A stretch of 64,000 nucleotides of DNA from NCBI RefSeq assembly GCF_018408575.1, contig NZ_AP023418.1, positions 2,136,415-2,200,414 of the forward strand, in the 5' to 3' direction. Under the pieces are notes generated by a model. It was not told where the DNA came from, made no database searches, and saw nothing but the letters and a program-made list of their open reading frames with translations. Source of the DNA: Vescimonas coprocola. GTDB lineage: Bacteria > Bacillota > Clostridia > Oscillospirales > Oscillospiraceae. Each line of letters begins with the position of its first letter. Position 1 is the stretch's first letter. Shown here piece by piece: positions 37,750 to 45,751 of this stretch. A program made the position numbers and the translations under genes.

Positions 37750-37781
37750 ATACCTAATTTCATAGTTTTTCGCTCTCCTTA
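37750..37781. repeat. Attachment site at the host end of element 2 (old ychF leader)
   Basis: Identical over 32 bases to 29243-29274. On the minus strand AAGGAG lies nine bases before ATGAAATTAGG at 37763. This is the native ychF ribosome binding site and start; it now reads into a 22-codon frame made of element DNA. Confidence 0.88.
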
Positions 37782-37916
37782 TGCTTTAGAGGCGGCAGAG
37801 CCGCCAGTTTTACCGGATAGAGGCGCCCCGGCAGGCCGATGCCCACCGAGACGAAGCGTAAAATCGCCGGAAGGACAAGCTGTCAGGCGTGTTTACCCTT
37901 GCTCATTACTGACATT

Positions 37917-37945
37917 ATCATACCATGTCGGCGGCAGATGCACAA
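37917..37945 (-). promoter_or_regulatory. Native ychF promoter, now separated from ychF
   Basis: Minus strand TTGTGC (37940-37945), 17 bases, TATGAT (37917-37922), about 155 bases upstream of the orphan start codon at 37763. No other gene follows it before the element, so it very likely belonged to ychF before insertion. Confidence 0.6.
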
Positions 37946-38002
37946 TAGGAAAAAGGCTCCGGCGGCGCAAAATCTCCTCCCCTTCGGCACAGACGGGGGC
38001 AG

Positions 38003-38038
38003 GAAAGCCCTGCAGCCCACACGGGCCGCAGGGCTTTC
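38003..38038 (-). terminator. Terminator after the surface-protein pseudogene
   Basis: GAAAGCCCTGC pairs with GCAGGGCTTTC, with an inner GCCC/GGGC, 13 bases beyond the stop codon at 38051. Confidence 0.7.
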
Positions 38039-38050
38039 TCCCGATGAAGC

Positions 38051-38667
38051 TTAGTCCTTCTTATTCTTGCGCTTAGTGACAAGCAGCACCACCAGCACGA
38101 TGATGCCCACGCCAGCCGCAGCCAACACAACCCACAGGGCGGTCACATTGCTGCTGTCGCCGGTGGCGGGGTATCGGGCGTAGTGGGTTTCTCCGGCGGG
38201 GTGGGCTGGGAAGGCTCACCAGGGCTTGCCGGGCTCCACATACCGCAGCAGGGAGATGTCCGCCCCCAGGCGGATGGTCTTGCCGGCGAAGTCGGCGGCA
38301 TTGCTGTTCACCAGCTCTGCCACACCCGCCAGCTGCCGGGCGGTGGTGATGGTGAACTCGGTATCCGTCCCATTATACCACGAGAGATCCACTGCCCCGT
38401 CCCAGCGGATGGTGGAGAAGTATTCCACCATGACCTGCTCTTCCGTTACGCCCTCCGGCAGGGTATCGGCGTAGCCGGAAGCCGTCTCGGTAAAGGCCGC
38501 TCATTGCCTTCGCCGTCCGTATAGTGGATGGCGGCAACGTCATAGCCTTCCCGCCGCTCTGCCTGCACCTGCCCGTCCAGAGCCGAGACCGGCATCACCA
38601 GACTCAGCACCATGCACAAAGTCAGCAGCAGCGCCGATACACGCTTCCTGTGCTGCTTTATGTGCAG
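38051..38667 (-). pseudogene. Sortase-anchored surface protein, broken by frameshifts
   Basis: The pieces in order are a signal peptide (HIKQHRKRVSALLLTLCMVL to MPVSALDGQ), a stalk (GYDVAAIHYTDGEGNE), a second frame (FTETASGYADTLPEGVTEEQ, then TITTARQLAGVAELVNSNAA and FAGKTIRLGADISL), a third frame (GEPSQPTPPEKPTTPDTP) and a fourth (ATGDSSNV, a hydrophobic segment, KRKNKKD), which is a sorting signal of the PATGD type. At least three frame changes are needed, near 38495, 38215 and in a C-run near 38172. The start codon seems to be CTG at 38667 where ATG would be expected. A short adhesin-like protein when intact. Confidence 0.75.
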
Positions 38668-38723
38668 GTCCCTTCCTCTCTGAAAATTTTGATATGCAGC
38701 CCCACAGGACATGATATACAGCT

Positions 38724-39509
38724 TCACGGCTTGGCCGGGTCATAGACGCAGCTGCGGACCGTGCCACCGGTGACCGGCACCTGCGCCACCGTCAGAGGGA
38801 TACGGTACAGGGTGTGCAGCAGCTCCTCCGTCAGCATCTCCTCCACCGGGCCGCAGGCCGCCACCGTGCCGCCGTGGAGGGCCAGCACATGGGTGGCGAA
38901 GCGAAGGGCGTGCTCCGGATTATGGGTGGACAGCAGCACCGTGTAGCCCTGCTCCGTCAGGCGGCGCACCTGCTGCAGGAGCCTAAACTGGTTGCCGTAA
39001 TCCAGATTGGCGGCGGGCTCGTCCATCAGAAGGATCCTCGCCTGCTGGGCCAAGGCCCGTGCAATGAGGGTCAGCTGCCGCTCGCCGCCGGAAATGCGGC
39101 GGATGCCCCGGTCTGCCAGCGGGGCGATGCCTACCAGCTCCATCATGCGCTGCGCCGTCTCCAGCTGCTGCCGTCCCGGCTGCCGCAGAGGCTCCAGCCC
39201 TCCGGCGGCGCCCATAAGCACCGTGTCCCGGACGGTGTAGTCGAACAACGGCTGGCTGGACTGGGGGATATACGCCGCCAGATGGGCCAGCTCCCGCCGG
39301 GGCAGATGCCGCACGTCCCGCCCGCACAGGGAGATGCTCCCCTGATAGTGAGGCAGAAAGCCCAGCATACAGCGGAACAGGGTACTCTTCCCCGCCCCGT
39401 TTGGCCCCAGCACTGCCACCAGCTGTCCGGGCTCGGCCCGGAAGCTGACATCCCGCAGCACCGGGTGAGTGCCGTAGGAAAAGGAGAGTCTCTCCACGTC
39501 AATGCTCAT
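38724..39509 (-). CDS. ABC transporter ATP-binding protein, FecE/BtuD type
   Basis: 261 residues. Walker A AVLGPNGAGKSTLFRCML (about residue 33), Q-loop SSQPLFDYT, signature RISGGERQLTLIARALAQQA, Walker B ILLMDEPAANLDYG and switch His in VLLSTHNPEH. It energises import of an iron chelate, haem or cobalamin. Its start overlaps the permease stop by 11 bases. Confidence 0.93.
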   Translation of the reverse strand: MSIDVERLSFSYGTHPVLRDVSFRAEPGQLVAVLGPNGAGKSTLFRCMLGFLPHYQGSISLCGRDVRHLPRRELAHLAAYIPQSSQPLFDYTVRDTVLMGAAGGLEPLRQPGRQQLETAQRMMELVGIAPLADRGIRRISGGERQLTLIARALAQQARILLMDEPAANLDYGNQFRLLQQVRRLTEQGYTVLLSTHNPEHALRFATHVLALHGGTVAACGPVEEMLTEELLHTLYRIPLTVAQVPVTGGTVRSCVYDPAKP

Positions 39510-40527
39510 GCCGTCGCCCTCCCGTGATGATGAGATACAGAAACAGCGGCGCTCCCACGAAGGCTGTCAGGATACCCAGAGGCAGCTCACCGGTGGTCAC
39601 CAGCCGAGCGATGTCATCCACCGCCAGCAGGAAAGCCGCCCCGAACAGGGCCGCCGCCGGGATCAGCCGCCGGTAGTCGTAGCCGAACAACATACGACAG
39701 AAGTGGGGGATCACCAGACCCACCCAGCCGATCATACCGGACACCGCCACGCTGGCGGCGGTCAGCAGCGTGGCGCACAGGATCACCACCAGACGCAGTG
39801 CCCCCGTCCGCACGCCCATGGACTGGGCCTCCTCCTCCCCCACCGTCAGCAGGTTCATCCGCCAGCGCAGGAAAAACAGCGGCAGCAGTCCCACCGCCAC
39901 CGGCAGCACCAGAAAGCGCACGTCCTCGGCCTTGATGGAGCTGAGGCTGCCCATGAGCCAATAGGTGATGGCGGGCAGCTGCTGCTGGGTATCCGCCACC
40001 AGCTTGATAAAGGACGTCCCGGCGGAAAACAGGGAGGAGATCATCATACCCGCCAGGATCAGCGCCACCGTGGGGTCTGAGCGGGACAGACGGCTCACCA
40101 GCCACGCCGCCGCCACGGCCAGCAGGCCGAAGCAGAAGGCGGACAGGGAGATGCCGAAATACCCGGCCCCCAGCAGGATAGCCAACGCTGCGCCGAAGCC
40201 TGCGCCGGTGGAGGCTCCCAGAATATCCGGCGACACCATGGGGTTGCGGAACATCCCCTGATAGGCCGTACCGGAGACGGCCAGCGCTGCGCCCACCAGC
40301 GCCGCCGCCGCAATGCGGGGCAGGCGGATGGCAAACACCACCTTCTCGTCGCTGACGGACCAGTCCGCAGCGCCGCCGGTGAGCCTTGTCCACAGCATAT
40401 GCAGGAGCTTACCCGCAGACAGACCGTAGCGCCCCACCAGCATGGAGCCCAGCAGAAGCAGCAGGCACACCCCGCCCAGCAGGAGAAAGCGCCGCCGGTA
40501 GGTCCTCCCGGTCATCAGCTTCTCCAT
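39499..40527 (-). CDS. FecCD-family ABC transporter permease
   Basis: 342 residues, about ten membrane segments. Family signatures: VVFAIRLPRIAAAALVGAAL, VSGTAYQGMFRNPMVSPDIL, GASTGAGFGAALAI, ILAGMMISSLFSAGTSFIKL, VSGMIGWVGLVIPHFCRMLF and GELPLGILTAFVGAPLFLYL. Works as a homodimer with the ATPase downstream and the binding lipoprotein upstream. The gap from the binding protein to the permease is about 620 bases and is filled by two decayed genes. Confidence 0.94.
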   Translation of the reverse strand: MEKLMTGRTYRRRFLLLGGVCLLLLLGSMLVGRYGLSAGKLLHMLWTRLTGGAADWSVSDEKVVFAIRLPRIAAAALVGAALAVSGTAYQGMFRNPMVSPDILGASTGAGFGAALAILLGAGYFGISLSAFCFGLLAVAAAWLVSRLSRSDPTVALILAGMMISSLFSAGTSFIKLVADTQQQLPAITYWLMGSLSSIKAEDVRFLVLPVAVGLLPLFFLRWRMNLLTVGEEEAQSMGVRTGALRLVVILCATLLTAASVAVSGMIGWVGLVIPHFCRMLFGYDYRRLIPAAALFGAAFLLAVDDIARLVTTGELPLGILTAFVGAPLFLYLIITGGRRHEH

Positions 40528-40530
40528 GGG

Positions 40531-40886
40531 TCAGTTCCCCGCCGCATTGGGGACGATGTAATCGGTGCCGGTCTTGGCATCATAGTACACCTCACCCCGC
40601 TTTTCCAGATCCGCCATATAGCCGTTATACCACCGGCGGCGCACCGTGGATACACACACAGGCACACCGCAGCGGCGATGCAGTCCGGCAGGGGCTTTTC
40701 GCCGCTTCGCATGGTCTCCAGCAGCCGGGGCAGACTGGCGTTCATATGCCGCCGCTCTCCCAGAAGCTCCGCCAGCCACCAACCCAGTGAAAACACGGAA
40801 AACGCCAACAGCAGCAGGCAGATCACCACCGGGATCTCCATGGCGCTGGCTACTGCCCGCAGGATATTGTGAAACAAGGTGCTCAT
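40531..40886 (-). pseudogene. MotA/TolQ/ExbB-like protein, frameshifted and shortened
   Basis: The start is intact: ATG at 40886 directly after the previous stop, MSTLFHNILRAVASAMEIPV with a long hydrophobic segment and AELLGERRHMNASLPRLLET, then MRSGEKPLPDCIAAA. After about residue 75 the sense passes to another frame that ends KRGEVYYDAKTGTDYIVPNA. The usual central part with two further membrane helices is absent, so there is a deletion plus a frame change. ExbB-like partners are sometimes next to FecCD transporters in anaerobes. Confidence 0.55.
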
Positions 40887-41130
40887 TTATTCGTCCCTCT
40901 CTTTTTTGAAATACAGCACCCGTGCGCCGCCGGGTTCGCCGGTAATGCGGCCCTTCTGGCCGGTCTGTCCATTGGATTGACTGCCGCCGGGGGGCAGAGG
41001 GGTCTGTCCCTCCGGCGGAGGGCTTGCCGCCGGCCTCCGTCCTTCCCGGCAGCAGGCATACCGCCGTCAGGCAGGCCAGCATCCACCGGCTCAGCCGCCG
41101 CAGGCGGATATTGCACTTCTTCCTCGCAGG
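40887..41130 (-). pseudogene. Remnant of a small membrane or DUF2149-like protein
   Basis: One frame gives a signal-like helix (RLRRLSRWMLACLTAVCLLP); another frame gives a plausible C-terminus (SNGQTGQKGRITGEPGGARV, LYFKKERDE) ending with TAA immediately before the ExbB-like ATG. A frame change between them is required. The Gly-rich GQxGxxxR ending resembles DUF2149 proteins that accompany ExbB homologues, but the match is weak. Confidence 0.4.
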
Positions 41131-41149
41131 TTCTCCTCCCCGTATGGGG

Positions 41150-42241
41150 TCACGTCCGCAGGGTGGATCGGCTCAGCATCCCGGCCGCCTCCTCCGCCGA
41201 CAGGTCATAGTGCCAGAACAGCCGGTAGTACTCCTGTGCCACAGCCGTCATGTCGTAGTCATACAGCTGGGGGTACAGCAGATTCCCCAGCCACCAGATG
41301 CCCAGCACCCGGTTCACCGACGGCGGGGAACTCATCCAGTCGTAGGGCAGGCCCGGTATCTCGTAGTACCGCCCCTGCTGCACGGCGGTGAGGCCCGCCC
41401 AGTCCCCTTCCGTCAGGGTATCGTAGGGGCCGCCGGAGGCCAGCAGAATAACATCCGGCTCCACGGCGTATACCTCCTCCAGACTGACGGTGGTACCGCC
41501 GCCCCGGTTGGTAATTTCTTCCGGGATGATGGCGTTCACCGCCCCCACAAGGTCGATGACGTCCGCCTGTGCGGACCCGGCTGCGTTGCAGGCAAGGCCC
41601 GTGGAGCCGGTGCCGAAGAGCACCTTGAGTCGCTGAGACTCCGGGATTTTTGCGGCGTTGGTCTGGGCCATGGTGACAGTGCGGTCAATGAACTGCGCCA
41701 GTTCCTCCGCCTGCTCCTGCCGCCCCAGAATGTCCCCCAGCGTCCGGTAGGCCGCCGCCATATCATCCAGATCCGCTTCGATGAAGATGGTGGGGATGCC
41801 CGTCTGCTTCTGAATGGTGTCCATGTCCTTGGCGATGCTGTCCTTGGCGTCGCCCAAGTCGATAATGAGCTGGGGCTGGGCGGCGATGAGGGACTCCATA
41901 TTCAGGCTGGCCTTGCTGCCGTAGAATTGGCCGAAGGTGGGCAGATACCGCATCTCCTCCGGAAAATAGGACATCTGTGCCGTGCTGGGGCTGCTGCTGA
42001 GCCCCACAAGCAGGTCATAGGCCACCGGCATCAGGATCATCTGGGCTGTGGAGCCGCTGGGTGCGATGCGGGTGATCTCGGCAGGGATCTCCACCTGCCG
42101 TCCGGCGGAGTCGGTGATCATCCGGGTCTCCACCCCTTTCAGGGGGTCGTAGCCCGTCTGCTTGCCGCCGCAGCCAACCAGCAGGCACAGGCACACTGCC
42201 AGTACCAGCGATATCCACCGCTTTCCACTCGTTCTCTTCAC
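41150..42241 (-). CDS. Iron/cobalamin-type ABC transporter substrate-binding lipoprotein
   Basis: 363 residues from a GTG at 42241 with GGAGG upstream. Signal peptide and lipobox LCLLVGCGGKQ (Cys about residue 24), then a FecB/BtuF-type binding fold: RMITDSAGRQVEIPAEITRI, LLVGLSSSPS, MESLIAAQPQLIIDLG, VSLEEVYAVEPDVILLASGG, and VNRVLGIWWLGNLLYPQLYD. Substrate not determinable. First gene of the operon, with a weak promoter (TAAAAT at 42329-42334) and an IclR-type operator 50 bases upstream of it. Confidence 0.9.
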   Translation of the reverse strand: MKRTSGKRWISLVLAVCLCLLVGCGGKQTGYDPLKGVETRMITDSAGRQVEIPAEITRIAPSGSTAQMILMPVAYDLLVGLSSSPSTAQMSYFPEEMRYLPTFGQFYGSKASLNMESLIAAQPQLIIDLGDAKDSIAKDMDTIQKQTGIPTIFIEADLDDMAAAYRTLGDILGRQEQAEELAQFIDRTVTMAQTNAAKIPESQRLKVLFGTGSTGLACNAAGSAQADVIDLVGAVNAIIPEEITNRGGGTTVSLEEVYAVEPDVILLASGGPYDTLTEGDWAGLTAVQQGRYYEIPGLPYDWMSSPPSVNRVLGIWWLGNLLYPQLYDYDMTAVAQEYYRLFWHYDLSAEEAAGMLSRSTLRT

Positions 42242-42383
42242 TGCTTTTCCTCCGTTATCCTCATTTGCATATCACGCTCGTCGAAAAGAGCGCCGCACCA
42301 TGGCGGCAGTCTTTTCTATCGTAAGTCTATTTTACCATCTGCCCCGGCAAAAGAAAATATCCTTTTCGCAAAGCAGAACATAA

Positions 42384-42398
42384 TTCCGTATGGCGGAA
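42384..42398. promoter_or_regulatory. IclR-type operator upstream of the ABC transporter operon
   Basis: TTCCGTATGGCGGAA, a palindrome with arms TTCCG/CGGAA. The same 16 bases (with a leading A) are at 43866-43881. It lies 50-64 bases upstream of the -10 of the ABC operon, a position suited to activation. Confidence 0.65.
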
Positions 42399-42402
42399 CG
42401 CC

Positions 42403-43173
42403 CTACGCATGATAGCCCAGCTCCCGGCTGAGACTCCCGGCGGCGGCGCAGACCATGTCCACCGCCTCCTCGAACTCCCCGGAGGCAACATGGCGAAACA
42501 GGCCCACCACCGTCAGGGTGTAGCGCATCTGCCCCTCCCGGTCGAACACCGGAGCCGACACGGACCGCAAGCCGATCTTGTACTCGCCGTTTTCGATGGC
42601 ATATCCCCACTGGCGGATACGCTCCAGTTCCTCCGTCAGCGTCGCCAGGTCCACGATGGTATGGGGGGTAAAGGGATCCATGCCCTGACCGTTCATCAGA
42701 TAGCGCACCGTGGCATCCGGCAGCTGGGACAGCAGCAGTTTCCCCTGCGATGTGGCGTGAAGGGGCGTACGGCCGCCGATCTCCGAGGCCACCTGGATCC
42801 CCGTGCCGCTGACCCGCTGGTCGATGACCACGATGTCGCTGCCCTCCACGCAGGAGAGCAGAGCCGTATACTGAGTCTGTTGGGCCAGCCGCTCCAAATG
42901 GGGACGGGCGCAGCGGGTGATCTCCCACGCAGCGGACACGCCGCAGCCCCACTCGAACAGCTTTGTCCCCAGATAGTACCGGCCATCCGACTCCTGCCGG
43001 ATGCAGCCGTAGCTCCGCAGGGTGGCCAGCAGCGAGTGGATGGTGCTCTTGGGATAGCCGGAGGCCTGACTCAGCGCCTGAAGGGTCATGGGGACCCGGC
43101 TCCGGTTCAGCAGCTCCAGCAGCTCCAGTGCCTTGCCCAGCGACCGCACGCTTCCTTTTTCCTGCGGCATCAT
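42403..43173 (-). CDS. IclR-family transcriptional regulator
   Basis: 256 residues. N-terminal winged helix-turn-helix (LGKALELLELLNRSRVPMTL, LSQASGYPKSTIHSLLATLR) and the C-terminal effector domain (LERLAQQTQYTALLSCVEGS, PLHATSQGKLLLSQL, RQWGYAIENGEYKIGLRSVS, APVFDREGQMRYTLTVVGLF). It overlaps the phosphoesterase gene by four bases (ATGA). Two identical palindromic sites flanking the pair are probably its operators: one for self-regulation and one for the neighbouring ABC transporter. Confidence 0.93.
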   Translation of the reverse strand: MMPQEKGSVRSLGKALELLELLNRSRVPMTLQALSQASGYPKSTIHSLLATLRSYGCIRQESDGRYYLGTKLFEWGCGVSAAWEITRCARPHLERLAQQTQYTALLSCVEGSDIVVIDQRVSGTGIQVASEIGGRTPLHATSQGKLLLSQLPDATVRYLMNGQGMDPFTPHTIVDLATLTEELERIRQWGYAIENGEYKIGLRSVSAPVFDREGQMRYTLTVVGLFRHVASGEFEEAVDMVCAAAGSLSRELGYHA

Positions 43174-43796
43174 ACGTCCTCCTTCCGCCGGGGGATAGGC
43201 CGGAAGTCCGGCTTTCCCGGCAGACTTCCGGGCAGCCCTCGCTCCATAGGCGGCGGTGGTGGCACCTCGTCGTCCCGCTCCCCGGCATAGAAGGCCCGGT
43301 TGTTCTCCACCAGCTCCGCCAGCGTCACCGGACGATAGCGGTTCACGTCCACCCCGGCATTCAGCACACGGGGCAGCTGCCGCAGCAGCTCATAGTCCCG
43401 GCCCCGCCCGTGGTGGAGGTGTCCGTGGATCATGTAGCCCCGCTTGCGGTACAGCATGGGATAGTGGCACAGGAGGATGTGGGTCTCTCCGTCGTCGATC
43501 TCGTTGAAGTCCGTCACCGTCTCGAACCAGCGGTACAGCCGCCCGGCGTCCTCATAGCCGGTGTCGTGGTTGCCACGGATCAGGTGCTTATGGCCCGACA
43601 GCCGCTCCAGCAGCTCTCCCGGCACCCGGCCGCCGTTCCAGCCGATGTCTCCCACCAGATAGACGGTGTCCTCCGACCCCACGGTGTCGTTCCAGTTTTT
43701 CACCAGTGCCTCGTCCATCTCCTCCACGGTGGCAAAGGGCCGGGAGGGAAGCAGCGGTGCATAGTGAAAGTGCAGATCGGCGGTATAGTAGATCAT
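43170..43796 (-). CDS. Calcineurin-like metallophosphoesterase
   Basis: 208 residues from the ATG at 43796 (GGGAGAG upstream). Metal-binding motifs of the family: YTADLHFHY (D-x-H), VYLVGDIGWNGGRV (GDxxxx), LIRGNHDTGY (GNHD), LCHYPML, and MIHGHLHHGRGRDY (GHxH). Resembles small YfcE-type or uncharacterised phosphodiesterases. Its C-terminal tail is Pro/Arg-rich. First gene of a two-gene unit with the IclR regulator, driven by a promoter carrying the IclR-type operator. Confidence 0.9.
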   Translation of the reverse strand: MIYYTADLHFHYAPLLPSRPFATVEEMDEALVKNWNDTVGSEDTVYLVGDIGWNGGRVPGELLERLSGHKHLIRGNHDTGYEDAGRLYRWFETVTDFNEIDDGETHILLCHYPMLYRKRGYMIHGHLHHGRGRDYELLRQLPRVLNAGVDVNRYRPVTLAELVENNRAFYAGERDDEVPPPPPMERGLPGSLPGKPDFRPIPRRKEDV

Positions 43797-43830
43797 GGTG
43801 CTCTCCCTTCTCCGACGGATATTTTTCTCT

Positions 43831-43881
43831 ATCATACCGTCTCCACCGGTCTGCGTCAAGCGTTCATTCCGTATGGCGGAA
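43831..43881 (-). promoter_or_regulatory. Promoter and IclR-type operator of the phosphoesterase-iclR unit
   Basis: Minus strand TTGACG (43854-43859), 17 bases, TATGAT (43831-43836). The palindrome TTCCGTATGGCGGAA (43867-43881) sits eight bases upstream of the -35. Confidence 0.75.
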
Positions 43882-43990
43882 TTTTTCTACGTTTTTCCGG
43901 CCTCAGATTCCGCTATGCCGTCGAAATGACCAATTCCCCGGAAATGGACCAACGCAGCCCATCGGGAAAATCCTCCGTTTCCGGGCAGAA

Positions 43991-44073
43991 AAAAGAGCGC
44001 CCCGCGGGTAGTGGCGCATAAGACAGGTTTATAAGGTTTAGAGAGAACAGCGTGGCGGAAGTCACGCTGTTCT
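43991..44073. terminator. Hairpins at the left edge of the third element
   Basis: GCGCC/GGCGC (43997-44017), followed on the minus strand by TCTTTTTTC, and AGAACAGCGTG/CACGCTGTTCT (44044-44073), followed on the plus strand by GCTTTTT. The second overlaps the recombinase stop. 43882-43990 has no feature. Confidence 0.6.
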
Positions 44074-45170
44074 GCTTTTTGCTGCGTGCGTGAGCATTTC
44101 GGCAATGATGCTCTCCGGCAGGAAACCAATGCAGGCAAGGCTGATATGCACATCCTGCACTCGCTGCCCGCTGCTCTTATCCGGCGCGGAAACATAGACC
44201 CTGTTCACAAGATCATGCAGCACAGCGGGCGTCAGTTCCTGCAAGTTGGGATATTTCTTCGCCCGGAGGATGAACTGCTCAATGCTGTCGGCTTCTTCCT
44301 CCTGCTGGGTAATTTCCTGCTCCAAAAGCTGCATCTTCTCCGTCAGCTCTGCTTGCTCATTTTCATAGTCGGCGGACAGCTTTTCAAATCGGCTATCATT
44401 GATTTTGCCGGAGATCTTGTCCTCATAGAGCCGTTTGAACAGACGGTCAAGCTCTTCCATCCTGCGCTGTGCCTGCGTGAGCTGTCTGCGCTTTGCGGCG
44501 AGTTCTTTCTTGAAGTCCTCCTTACGCTTTGCACCCAGCTTATCGCGGAACAGATCCTCGCAATCGGAGATATACCAAAGCAGGATTTGCAGAAATTTCA
44601 GCACACCCTTTTCCAGAACGACCGCGCGGATGAAGTGCGTCCCGCACACGTCTTTTCCCTTCTTGCGAGAGGTAGAGCAGACGAAATGATCCTGTCGTTC
44701 TTCAAAGTTCCGCGAGGTGCAGTAGTACATTTTTTCCTCACAATCGGCACAGTAGGCAGCGCCGGAAAAGAGATTGCTCTTGCCCGTTCTTGCCGGTCTG
44801 CGTTTGTTGCGGCGCAGCTCCTGTACCCGCTGAAAGGTGTCCTCATCCACAATGGCTTCATGGGTGTTTCGGAATATCTTCCATTGCTCCGGTGGATTCT
44901 CGATGATCTTCTTGATTTTGTAGGACTGCCGGTGCGTTTTGAAGTTCACGGTATGCCCGCAATACTCCATCCGTTCCAGAATTGCAGCAACGGTACTGCC
45001 GTTCCAGTTGTATGGATTCTCCGGCAAAGCGCAGCGGACTTTTCGTTTTTGCCTGTCCTGATAAACGGTGGGCGTCAACACATGATCCTCTTTCAGCATC
45101 CGGGCAGTCTGCGTCGGACCGTACGGGACAGGCGGCAATACAGCGCGGTAATTTTGTCAGACTGCTTCAT
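44062..45170 (-). pseudogene. Large serine recombinase (TnpX-like) with deleted catalytic domain
   Basis: The original ATG at 45170 gives M-K-Q-S-D-K-I-T-A-L-Y-C-R-L-S, ending with the catalytic Ser (codon 45126-45128). The frame then breaks. A different frame resumes with VPYGPTQTARMLKEDHVLTP, which in this family follows the catalytic domain by some 200 residues. The rest is intact: recombinase domain (NPYNWNGSTVAAILERMEYC), zinc ribbon (FSGAAYCADCEEKMYYCTSR, then a second Cys pair), a long coiled coil (EELDRLFKRLYEDKISGKIN) and C-terminal domain to 44062. So a deletion removed most of the resolvase domain; not functional. Confidence 0.9.
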
Positions 45171-45229
45171 AGTAGATTCCTCCATCATCAGAGGACAGTC
45201 TGCCAAGACAAGGTTGCTGTTGGTCACGA

Positions 45230-45430
45230 TCACACACTCCCCTCGGAGTCGATCAGCTTCACCGCTTTTTCGGGAAGGGTGTGCATTCCGTCAAAGCTGG
45301 CAGGAAAGCGGTAGATGGTGTTTCCTTCTTTCAGGCGTACCGTGATCTGCGGTAACTCCTGCCAGAGAGGAACGAGGGCACTGCGGCTGCCGTCCGATTC
45401 CACTTGGACGTTACGTTTCTTGTTATCCAT
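45230..45430 (-). CDS. tnpW: Transposon-encoded protein TnpW
   Basis: 66 residues from the ATG at 45430 (AAGGAAGG upstream). Reads like TnpW-family proteins: VESDGSRSALVPLWQELPQI, TVRLKEGNTIYRFPASFDG, TLPEKAVKLI. It lies 59 bases before the serine recombinase, as in Tn4451-related elements. Its function is not known. Confidence 0.8.
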   Translation of the reverse strand: MDNKKRNVQVESDGSRSALVPLWQELPQITVRLKEGNTIYRFPASFDGMHTLPEKAVKLIDSEGSV

Positions 45431-45751
45431 TTGCACCTTCCTTTTCATTCAGATTTCCGAGCATTGCCGCATGAATCTCCCGGAGCAAAGTGCGTGATAT
45501 GACCTATTGCTATTCAGTATATCGCGACAATTTCCGGGATTCCATTGGGCAATGTACAGGGATTCACAGGAGACTTACAGGCAGTTCGCCGGGTCGCACA
45601 GCCGCCCGTGCCAGTCAAGGAATCGGCTTCGCCTCGCTGCGTGTCCTTAACAGGCTCGTTCGCCTGTGCAAGCCGGTAATCAAGGCGGCGATGCCACCAT
45701 TTTCCAATGAAAATCAGCTGCGTTCCAAGACTTTTTTAATCTCTCAGCCTA
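45431..45751. other. Long leader of the third element
   Basis: 320 bases between the SOS-type promoter and tnpW. No convincing gene on either strand; short open frames exist but lack ribosome binding sites. Confidence 0.5.

Larger units (their letters stand above)
29243..37781. mobile_element. Element 2: integrase-defective element with cation-transport cargo
   Basis: About 8.5 kb between the two identical 32-base sites. Both ends carry the G variant of the arm repeat, ACGCCAT-TTTT-ACGCCAT, at 29321-29341 and 37601-37621, with the same distances to the cores as in element 1. It has an excisionase, an oriT-like module and a remnant of int, but no RepA, MobC or functional recombinase. Cargo is a minus-strand operon (CNNM/CBS protein, TrkH, TrkA, AI-2E transporter) and a divergent two-component system. 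It could be moved by the integrase of element 1 if core and arm specificity overlap. Confidence 0.85.
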
